Of a stretch of 64,000 bases of DNA, positions 21,032 to 33,000 are shown in pieces. The stretch spans positions 124,001-188,000 of the forward strand of contig CAJQUW010016881.1 in assembly GCA_907163375.1 (NCBI GenBank). Reading direction: 5' to 3'. Position 1 is the stretch's first letter. Each line of letters begins with the position of its first letter. This DNA comes from Prostheceraeus crozeri. Taxonomy: Eukaryota; Platyhelminthes; Polycladida; Euryleptidae. The notes under the pieces were generated by a model. It was not told where the DNA came from, ran no database searches, and saw only the letters and a list, made by a program, of their open reading frames with translations. A program made the position numbers and the translations under genes.

Positions 21032-24000
21032 CTGCAGAGCACAAGAGGACCATCAATATTCAAGGCTTTAAAATGGCAGGAATGTAGTCTTTAAGTAGGT
21101 TGAGTGAAGCATACAGCCGCTCGAATAGGCGATTATACTTGCCTTTCCAAAATACTGATGTGAAAACGATAATATTTTTATCGCTTCTGCGTCGATTCTA
21201 GACAAATCGTGATTTATTTATTATTAGCACATCTAAAGCTCACCATATGAACATTCGACTGCATAAATTGAAAATCTGCTGTGTGTATATCAACCGAGAA
21301 CTGATAAAATCGTTAGGACAGGGGCCTCCCAACTTGGCGTACGCCAAGGAATTTTGAAGGGCACGCAGAATATGGGAGATTTATTATAATTCAATTTCAC
21401 TTTCATTACTTTCCTGTTCATGGGTATGTTGAACTGTTAACTTTGTGCGCATTCCGCATTGGATTATCATCATCTGGTCCTGAAACAACCGTTGCTAATT
21501 AGCGAACACCAACTCGACCTCAACCACATAATTATGCGAATCCGGATTCTCCTCCACAGTAATGATTAAAAGCAAACAAAGAGCTTGTTTGATGTTTGAG
21601 CATGGCTTTCCCTGCGCTTGTCAGTTACGCCTAGTTACATTTTTGTGTTATTCAACTACGAATTTTGTATATTTATGCGCGTAGTTAAATTTTTTATTGT
21701 GATTGAATTCTTACTATTTTTTATTTGTTGAGTGAGGGTACGCGGAATAATGAAAATTCCTATGATTTTCTACTTTGGGGTACGCAGCATGAAAAGGTTG
21801 GGAACCCCTGCGTTAGGAGAAAGCCTTATTATCCGTGGATGTAAATGTTGGGAAAACTTCAAAATGTCTGTTAATACTTCGACAATGATATTCTCAATAG
21901 AAGTTTTTACATAAAAAAGCACAAGCTTTCATGTGAGTTTGAACCAGGGCTGTGGAGCCGGAGCCGATGAGATAACGCATCGGCTCCACAGCCCTGGTTT
22001 GAACCTCACATACAGGCAAAGTCAATTGGCCGCCAATTCTACCAACTGTCCTACTATCTATGATCATTTGTCTTATCATTTTTCATGTATCTTTTATCAA
22101 CCGTTCATTCCAACTTCTGATGACACTCAAAGGGAGTGATTTTTTCCGAAAAAAGTCGATTTCTAGATTCACAATAGTTGTTTTTGCCTGTGAGGTATTT
22201 ATCAATTCATTTTATTTTAGCGACCCCATTTTACCGTACAAGGGATAGGGGGAATGTCATACACATAAAAATAACAACATTCGTGCAATAATCATGACAC
22301 CACAAGAACGCAGTCACTTCATGCCTTTACACGTTTTACCGCGCCCCTGACAGTGCACTGCACTTCCTATCTGTCATTCGTCTTCTCCTTCCAAGTCCCT
22401 CAGTCTTCCTCTGTACTTTCCAGGTCTCTCTTGATGCAATCCTTCCAGCGAATCCTTGGCCGCCCCCTTCTTGTCATTGTGTCATCCATCTCTTCCACTT
22501 GTTTCACTATCCTTTCATCTCACATCCTTACCACATGCCCTGCCCACCACTTTCTGTGTCACATTTTCCTTCAATCCCACTTCCTCCCTCAGCTCCGCCA
22601 TTCTTTGTTTCTCCACCAACCTTACACCACAGATGCACCTTATCCAGTTATTTCCACACACTTGCAACATCTTTTGCTGCTGCTCAGTTAGTGCCATCGT
22701 TTCAAATCCGTATGTCAATGCTGACAAAACAAATATTACTAGAACCTTCCTTCGCATTTTGTTGCCAATTTTTCTGTCCGCCAGCACTCCTGCCACTTTC
22801 CTGTATGCCCCAGCTCCGGCCTGTGTCCTTCTCCTTACTTCTGCATCGCCCCAAACATCTTCTGAGACTATTCCACCAAGGTACACAAACTTCTCTACCT
22901 GCTTCAATTCCACTTCTCTCACACCCACAACCACGTCCTCCCGTTCCCTAACCATCCACATCACCTCTGTCTTCACCAAAATCATTCTCAGACCATGAGA
23001 CGTAGTCTTCTGCCGTTGAGGTAATAAAGTCAAAAATTAAAAACATCTTTTGAACTATGTGACTGTGATACTGGAATCAATGACACCGTAGAGATCTCTG
23101 CAACAGCAATGACATCTACAAATTTCCTTTTCGTCACTTACCTGCAGAAATCTTGAATTACGAACGCGATGCACTTTTCCTTCTACCGTTCCAACAAGGA
23201 CATGATTCTGAGTTTGAGAAAGACAAGAAATTCTCGCCGAGAAATCCATCTGTCCTGCCATCACTCCAGTCTGAAAGTGGAAATGTCAGTCATTCTCCAA
23301 CAGAGAAATTCGCTGCAACTGCAGAGCCGCTAACAGGTTCAATTAATAGTCCAGTTCCTTATGTCGCGAAAAATGTTCGCTTAAAATTTCTGGAGATTAG
23401 GAAAACTATACATTTTTGTAATTCTTGGGACATGCTGAATATGAAAAACCAAGTTTGCCTTTTTCCAAACACTATATGACCGCCATTTTGGATTTTCAAA
23501 ATGGCAGCTTTTTTTAACTCCAATTAAAAAGTGATATTATATTTAACTAAAATCATCTTAAAAAGGAAATTTTATTGATCATAGAAAAAATGTGCTCAAG
23601 ATTGAAAGCGTTCAAATGCCAGCTGCTATGTGGTAGCCGCTGAGTTTCATTCATTCAATATAATTGCGAAGAACTTTTATGACAAATTCAAATTGAGAAA
23701 AGTATTTTTGTCGCATTTTGAAATACAAGATTCCTTATTCATTACTGCATCTACTGGTGAAGCGCAAAATTAATTTATTAAGGCACAATATCATTCCATT
23801 GATTAATACATGTATATCCGAAACTTGAATGTAAGAGATCCTTCCAGGATCCAAGCACAACAGTGCATTCGAATAAGGCCATTTATTCATTCTGTTATTC
23901 ATTATTCAGTCATGATTCTGTTATTCATTTATTCCATTTATTCATTCTATTTTTATGCTTTGCCGTTCAGTTCAACTAATACATTCAAGTCACTCACTTC

Positions 24001-27000
24001 CTTTTTGCTAACTTTGAAAGGCACCAACGTTGTGGGACTTGGCGCTCATTGAAAACATTGAGAATCAAAGAAGTCTGTATTCATCATAGTGTCCATCGTT
24101 CTTTCCTATAAGCCTACTTTGTCATTTTGTCAATTTTGAAAAACTGCATCTGATTTGACTTTGTCTCACAAATCGACTTTGACATTCATAAAAGGGAAGC
24201 CATCCAATTACAAATCCCAGAATCCTGGAAAGATGGCTACCCTACACTATCAGATTTATCAAGTAGTTGATCGGCCTATATCCCAGAGGTATATAACTCG
24301 GAAATATTTGAAGCCATAATTACTTGGAATTTTACCACAGCCTAAAATTTGTCACAGTCATCAGTTATATGTGATATATGTGTTATATGGGTAAACACAA
24401 GAATCATGCGTCTATGATGGTCCGAAAATTAATCGGAATTTCAAAAAAAACAGCCGCCATTTTGAAAATCCAAAATGGCGATCATGTAAGGTGCTTGGAA
24501 AAAATGCAAACATTGTTTTTCAAATTCAGTAGGTTCTAAGGATTCCAAAAATATATAGTTTTCCTAATCTCAAAAATTTGAAACGAACGCATTTTTTGCG
24601 ACATGAGGAACTGGACTACAAATGAAAGTCGCGTGGACACGAGTGGATATGATGGTTAGACATGCCTTTCCCTGTTTTTTACGACGCTTCGATGCCATAA
24701 CCAACTCTAGCTCTTCCAAAGCTCCACCGTTTCTCACAAAACTTGCAACCTTCAATGCATAAAGCTTGGCTATCTATTGTATTCCTGTGAAGTTATATAG
24801 CAGTCAGATCATCTGCTTTTGTCAGAAAATTCAAAAGTGCTGCATGGATACCCAACTCAGTGATGAGTTTGAAGCCATCGGTGAGGTCCTGCATAGGTCC
24901 GGCTTGATGAGAAGACCAGATTGGAAGTTGACACTGTGAAGTTGTCGTCGCGCAAGAATTGTAGCCACAGAATTAGATTGTTTAACCGCATCACTTTGCT
25001 AGAAGTGCAAACTAATACACTAACAGGCGGACGAAAAAACGTTCACAAACTTCTCTGTAGAACTTAACATCGACTGCGTCTTTTTGGTGTGTGATCCGGT
25101 TGATAACAGTCACTGAAACTTTGCACAATTTGGCGTGTTCAATGTTGAACTGGCTGCTCATTGTTCGATTGCTATGGTATTTAGTCAGGAGATTGTGCCA
25201 TTTCATTAACGTTACATGTTCCAATGTTTCCTTTCTAGTTAACAGACGAAGAGGCGAACTGTCTAATTCTGTGAGTACAGCGCTCATGCTTATAAAGTTA
25301 GCGTAGAGTCCTCACCTCAGTGGACACTGTTGACAAAAGTAAGATTGAAAAAGAAAAGCCAAATTCTGTGCTAATGCGCAAAGATGAGCGCTCTCTCATT
25401 TTTGAAGGATGACAACTTCACAGCATCAACGCGCAAATTGGCCTTCACATCAAACCGATATTCATCAGTCGCAAGATCTCATCGACGGAAGCCCCTCCTT
25501 GTGAACAGTGGCAACGTGACACAATTTTTGTCTTGCTTTAATATATAGGTCAACCATGCAAATTTAAGATTCACTTATTTCCTTATGAACTAGTTTCCAA
25601 TATATAATTTTCAAATCTTGTAATCAATTTGTGTATGTAATTCAGTCGCTGATTTATTCTTAGTCCTAAAGAATCCTCAATAGACGATCACTGATACGTT
25701 GGGAACATTTTTGTTCAAAAGATGTTTTTGGAGTATATGAGAATACAATTTGCAATGGACAATTTTACTGAACTGTAGATTTTATTAAGATTGTGATTCA
25801 GAAGATACTCCCGCTAAGATTCGAAATGTATTGTCATAAAATAAGATTTGTCGAATTCCGATTTTTGTGCTTGATATGATGCACAGCATTAGTCTGAGCA
25901 GAGATCCTGAACGACCAAGCATTTCATAGTCATGAATTAGAAAATTGTGTTGAATTATAAAGTCCCTCAGAAATGTCATCGATAGAGATTGGACTCCTCT
26001 TCACCTACCTGATAATGATAACACAGCAATGTCTGCTCATGGAAGGTGATGATACGTCCGAGAGTGTGGATCACTGAGAGAGGTAGAAGATCGAACTCCG
26101 TCGGCAGGATGTGTAGAAGAACATGTCCGGAACGATTGACCACTCGAATGCCGTCTCCATCAGCCCCCACCAACAGACCGGTGTGCTCCGGAACGGCGGA
26201 AAGGCAGGTGATTGGCCTTGTTGACAGAGGACGGGCGGAAGGCTGCAGACGGCGTTGAAGGAGATTGTATTGCAGCAGACGACCGTTGCCCAGCCCGATG
26301 TAGAGAGTGGAGAATGCGGTGACCATGGCGTGTACTGCAGCATCCAAGGCCAGTCTGTTCATTTCCTTACCGGTCTACAGAATGCAAATTCAGAGATCAG
26401 AAAATGATGACAGACAGGGCTGTCAACGAGAGGGTTATTATTCAAGCGAATTATGAAGTCTGAAGGTAAGAATTGATAATCAATCCACCGACGGTTTTCC
26501 CAAAATTGAATTTGTTGAATAAAATGAATTTCAGGGCGATTCCGGCTCAAACGCTTTATCGACGACAATCAACTCTCGTGAAGGACTGAAACATTGATAT
26601 TCAAATCCAAGAGAGTTGAAGATGTCGGGGATAATGTCCGTCATGACGACTCAATCTCGGACAACACGATCAAATCAAGCGAGTTTCAAACATCAAGTTC
26701 ATTCGGCAGACGTTCAGACATTTATGTCTAAACAGTCAGTTCTGCGTAAACGTGCAGTACAAACACCTTCTGGGCCATTTTACTTTCTGTCTGATTTTTT
26801 CAACTTACTTCAATGATAATTACTTTCTGTCTTAGTTAAAGGTCAAGCTGACTTGCTCGACCAAATAGTTTTCAAATTGATATACCTAAACGCACCGAAG
26901 TGGAAACGACTGAAACATCGGCTATCTAGTTTATGATAATCATCGTCTTCAACTGCCTTACCCTAATCGTCGAGAGAATCGAACGTCTTCGGCACAAACG

Positions 27001-30000
27001 TGAGTGCTTAATAGAGCATTCAAAAGGAAGCATCGAATTTTCGCATCACAAAGAAGATCGATTTAAACAACTTCACAATTTAGTTTTGGATATTTCGAGT
27101 GCACCTGCCACGTCAAGCTCGCTCGAACGAATCTGCAAGCTCCTGTTGTGTTAGATGGTCATGAATTTAGAATCAGCGCCAAATGCTTAAAGGCTGAATT
27201 ACTCGTTGATTATTTCTGTGCTAACGGTGAAGTGTAACCGCACAGAAGAAAATATTCATGCCTCACATTATGTCATCACATAGTACATAGACTTTATAGA
27301 TTTATGATTCAAAACATCCATTGTTTCATTCTTGTTCAGCAGCATCCCTAAGCATTCAGTTTCCAAATTTGGTCTTTTTCATGTGTCGAAAGTTGACACG
27401 TTTAATCAATGAACCGTCCTTTAGCTAATATGCATATTCAAGTACATTCCAAGCATATGTCGTACATTCTTTCATATTTGTTTTAGTTCAAGTACACGCA
27501 CTGTACAGATCTATGAATGGCTAGAGGGTCGAACTTTGTAATGACATCTAACTTGATGAGTCATATATCACAGTAGGCCAAAGAATGAATAGATCTTTCA
27601 ATAATATCAGCATTTTATAATGACGATTTTTTATTACTAGCCAGAATTTAGGCATACTTATCTTACCGGGTAACAATAAATTAAGTTGAAAATGGCGTTA
27701 CTGTAGATGTAGGTTTCTGAAGAAAGATGATATTTCTTGTCGTCAGGCAAATAGGCCTACTTGCAGAAAATACATACATAAAGGATGTGGACACAAAAAT
27801 AGCTGAATCGACACTATATAAGGCATTACTCATTTGTTATGCATAGAGGCATTCATGAGGATATGCAGTGCATAATTGACCGTAATTAATAAATCAAATG
27901 TAAGCCCTACTACATGCAGTCGAATTTCTTGGTGGACTACCTTCAACTTATACTGGCAAAATAATAGACACAAAATGTGACGTCAGGGTTAATTGTAGGT
28001 GCTCTATTTAAAGTAGATGTAGAGCTTCTATTTTTCGATGCACGAGTTGCTGTCAGATTTGATGGACCTATGCAGACTGATCTGAAAGTTCTACTTTGTC
28101 GCTCAGACCAACAGATCACTGTCGTACAGTAGAACTTGTACTATAGCCTTAATATTTCAAATGCTCTTGACTTTCCAAAGACTTGAATACTATGCGTCAT
28201 CTGCAACGGATTGTTGTTCCACAAATAAAACAAAAATATTCATTCTTAGGATTCAATACATAATCTTCTCGGATGCATTATAACAAAAATCTGATGCGCA
28301 TTTGAAGTCAATGCAAGAAAACTGTCACCACATAGTTCTTTGAATCGAAAGCGTGACTCAATATAGGCTGGATTTGACCGGTGGCTGTGCTGATCTGAGA
28401 GTCTCTGATGTGAGGAAGGTAAAAACTTGTCTTTATCACAAATGACAGTGAAGGTTGCAAAAAGTTGCATTTCATCTCAAAAGCTTCGCAATGCTGCACT
28501 TTAACTCTGGGTTGCCGTACTGATGACTGACCAATGATTGAATCTAAGTCTCTCAGAACTCTAACAAGACCTTCTACCACGAAGCCACTGCATCTGTGGC
28601 ATCTGCGTGATGCAAGACAAAAAGCAAACTCAGGTGATATAAAAGACAATATCAAGTCTTATCCTTCCCCCATCATATCATTAGACTTCTTCATTTTGCA
28701 CAAGCACTGTCTAACATCAAAAAGATGATTTAATCTCATTAACCTGAAAACAAGCCAAGTTGAGAACACAGCGCCCTCCTATTGAATTGACATCATCATC
28801 TTTTCTCACCTTCACATTGAAAACGAACATCGTATTATCGAATCCTCCCGAAAAGAGTCGATCTTCGCCCTTGGATTCATCTGACAAGGCGATGCAATGG
28901 ACCAACTTTGTATGGCCGCGGTACTCGCACAGGCAATCGTGGGACTGCAACAGTAAGCAAAGAGAATTAGTCTGTTGACAAACATGCGATTATCATTGAC
29001 AAACACACAGGGGATTGTTTGGGTGACGAACAGAATATTGGAAACATTTCTCTTGTTCGCGGCTCACGTATCGTTGGCGATGAAGCATCAATCACAGCAC
29101 AGGTGCCATTAGTGAGCCCCGCAGCAAGGAAACAGCGCATTTTCCATTCACCAGAGCGACAGACAGGCCGTCAGGACAAGGTTAGAATGGACTTTTCATG
29201 ACATACGAAATTGTCTGCTCTTCACTGTCATTCCCATTGCGAATAATGACGTCTTTGGGCATTTTAGAATTTATTTAATACTTTGAACGTCTGAATCTGA
29301 TAGATATCTACATCAGCAGTTCATTGAGTAATTTTGTAATTACTATTACTTCCAGCAAAAAATTCATAAAATACATCGGCTAAGGGAGGAGAGAATAAAG
29401 CAAAATCTTCGACAGATTATCATTAGAAGTATTATGGATAACTTCTAGTGTTAATCAGAAATCAGAATCCTTCTTGACGAAGAATTCTCTGTATGACAGC
29501 TGAGCTGACAGCTGACAGGCGAACGTCGACAAGCGGAGCGTCGAATGATTTTTAGGAAATTTCAATCAATTTTGCAATAAATTGACGCGAAGTGAGTAAT
29601 ACTTTATTATTCTTGCTCTGTCTCGGTATTTCAACATCAGCATTTTTCAACATTTTGACGGAAAAGGAGGATACATCAAGTTTATGGAGACATTGCAAAG
29701 AACATCATGACAACATAGAACAAGAATTTTCAATGAATATAACAAGTGTACATCATAATAATGCAATGGAACGTCAAATAACGGAATCAGTCAACATCAA
29801 AAACAGTATACAACAGAAAAGGATCGTCATCAACAACAAAACAGAGTGGAACCAACCAAACATACCAACATTAACTATACGGAAGAACTAGAGAGATATA
29901 GAATGAACTATTGCGAACTATGAGACTAATGAATACTGAACTATGCTATACGTGGATATTTGCTGGATATAGATAATAACATTAATAGTTAGTAATTTTT

Positions 30001-33000
30001 GTAGAGATTTCAAATGATTTAGCATTTGATTTCCAAAAATGTTTGCTTAGGATTTCCTTCTATTACAATTGATAAGGCCAGACTGGCGAAATATATTTTG
30101 ATAATATTCTATTAATTAATTTTTGTGCGTAGGAAGACTGAACCCTGAAAAACAATATTATTTCATTAATTTCAAAGAACAAAATGTCTCGGTATAATTC
30201 TTTCATATTCAGTTTCACACTCTGCTTCTTCAAGAAATGTCCATCAGCAGAAAGAATTTAATGCATCAAAATGCTTTAGAAATATTGTTCAGAAGGACAA
30301 ATTGCAATAGGTATGTAAAACTTCCGGTTAATCAACTAAGAATTTATTTAAGGGACGCGATATTTCATGCACAACCTGTGCGGATCACCAGGTGAATGAA
30401 ATATTCAACGTTCAACCAGTTTCATGAGATGAATCAACACAATGAGTGACGTCAACGCGAACATTCATGAGATGAATCAACACAATGAGTGACGTCAACG
30501 CGAACATTCATGAGATGAATCAACACAATGAGTGACGTCAACGCGAACATAGAAAGAATGAGCCAATCTACAAGCATCGTACATTTTTATAAGCATGGCA
30601 CTCAAAACGTGTTGATTGTGTTGATCGTTGTGAGTTCTAACATCTTTTCTGATTGATTATTACTTTGCCTGCACTTTTGTATATCAAATTTACTTTGCTT
30701 CTGACTTTCCTGCTTTTAGGCTAATGGTCATAGAAATATATTGTTGTTTATCTGAAGTTGACTAGAATGGAAATTGACTGAAGGTCGCGGCACATCCGGG
30801 GGAACTAAGTTGGGGCATGAACCACCAATGAAAAGCTTAGAATCTCTCATGTGATTGATTCTAACCCAATCATACAGCCGTTGACAAGTGTATCTAAGTG
30901 AAAATGCGTGCGATTTTTGTGCCACTATTGTGTAATGCATGAAGCTTAATTTCCATTCTAGAGGTTTTATTGTTATCAATTTCTATACTAATGGTAGTGT
31001 AGTACTGCTTTTAAAGTACCGTGGTCGTCCTTTAGTTCATTCATTGATGCATCTCTATGTTCGCGCTGATGTCACACATTGTGTTAATTCATCTCATGAG
31101 TTGAACGCTGAATATTTTATTCACCTGGTGATACGCACAGGTTGTGCGTGAAATATCGTGTCCTTTTTGAAATTATTCGTCCATTATCTGAAATTTTTAC
31201 ATTACATTTACGACGGAGCCAACTACAGTGGAACCTCCTATTGCGGACATTCTATACAGCGAACACCTCCGTATTACGGACAGTTAAGTTCAGTCCCGAA
31301 TAATGTTCTTATCATCACCGGTAACTCCATAATGCGGACACTAAGGCGCAGTCCCGACGGTGTCCGTAATATGGAGGTTCTACTGTATGTGCATTAGGTA
31401 TATTTTCAATTTTCAGTCTTAATTTGAATCCTGCAAGAGATATAATTAGAGTTATATTTTTCACTCTATTTCTTTGACTCTCCGACTAAGAAAATTGACT
31501 GCTCTTATTTTTCTTCCTTCATCGCACGTGCTTGGACGTGAATTACGACCATTAATAACACTTCATCCACTGATAGAAAATAAACACACAGAGTACAGTA
31601 TTTATGCTTCAATGTGCAATAACTTACAGTTCGACAAGAGAATGCCCACACCTAGAATTGTACTTTGAGTTTTCATTGAAATAAATCATTTTTTTAGTCT
31701 AGTCGTGTTATCTGGACAGTCTGAGGTAACTTAACAGACGAGAGTAGAGTATGGTGACACCACGTGAGCGTATAGATAAGAATACGCCCTTTTATTACTT
31801 GAAGCTATAGTCGAAGTAAGCTGTAAGGTCACGAAATTTTACTGATATATTCAAATGGTAGATGCTGAGAGTGAATGTGAAATTTGGATGCTTTACTGGG
31901 AGAATACGTGAAGGGGAAACTAGTGGAAACATAATATAAGGCCCCTAAGGGCCCATGGACCTGGGCAATACCTCCTCGAAAAGGTTCCTTCCTCACCCAG
32001 AGGAGCCTTCTCCTTTTCAAAGGGATTCTCTTCATCCAAGAAGGGTGCTTCTCTTTCTCAGAAGGGCTTCCCTCTTTCTCAGAAGGTCCTTCCTTTTTCT
32101 AGGATGGGCCGCCATGAAAATTCAGATGGAACATTAAAGCAATGTAACTCACGTCCAATCACGTCCGATTGCGAAGAATCGGACGAAAGGCAAGGGCCTA
32201 ACAACGAAGACCAGAAGTGCAGAGCGCAAATTGCAAGAGGACCAACACCCTCGTCTACAGGACGAAACGCGTCGGGAGTTTATTGTCGTAAAACAAATTA
32301 CTTGTCGTAACTGAGGGAGAGTTTGCTTTCAAGCATTATTTCTTTGGAACTAAAAGTGACTGTAAAGAGCCTCACGTTCCGACCGACATTGACCTATTTG
32401 TTAAATAAGCTGCTGCAGGAAAATTTTGATGTAAGCCAGACTTCCTTGTCAAAAGTTGAGGAATACTATACACTTCTGGATTTTTATACATTCAAAGAAA
32501 AGCCAACGGCATCAAATTTGAATGGAGATGAATTTGAATCTAAATAGCGGCCGGATTCTCACTTCTGATTTTAACATACGTGCACATCAGCACTAAGGGA
32601 CGTTAAGGAGCTCGTAAGACAATGGATAAAATGCAACTCAGTAAACATTAACAGAAAATGGTCACCAATGTCTCCATTCATTGTTGGAGCGCTTCCTCAC
32701 GTTAATTATCAAAACAGAAGGATTTTAGCAATTAAGACCTTAACACGGATAATTAACAGCCATTTTATTATTCGAAGTTAGCACAGAAACATGTTTATAA
32801 TTTCAGATTGAGTTCATTCAATGTTACTTCATCGATGCAATTACAGTGACTCACTGACTGTACTGCAATCAGGTCATAATCTCTGAAGAGATGGTCATAA
32901 AATCTATCCAACATTACCGTGAGCTATTCACTGACGTTAATGAACAGATAAGGAATCCTGAAAATCGAAAGAGTCATCTACAGTCCGTCATCAAAATAGA

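Larger units (their letters stand above)
30351..31164. mobile_element. DNA element with ~110-bp inverted arms and a triplicated arm segment
   Basis: The left end AGGGACGCGATATTTCATGC and, inward from the right, AGGACACGATATTTCACGC are followed by a shared CACAACCTGTGCG, CACCAGGTGAAT and GATGAAT-AACACAATG block. In the left arm the last 43 bp are present three times in tandem; the right arm has one copy. A 257-bp MITE is nested inside. No transposase is encoded and I could not define a target duplication. Confidence 0.75.

Noticed and set aside
24570-24755. Minus-strand frame with FVRNGGALEELELVMASKRR
   Set aside because: It looks protein-like but overlaps the end of a foldback arm and fits no splice phase of the surrounding gene. 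No family was recognised.
28246-28655. Two overlapping minus-strand frames between exons 7 and 8
   Set aside because: Neither has acceptor and donor sites giving phase 0 on both sides, as insertion between these exons would require. They could be remnants of an unknown element.
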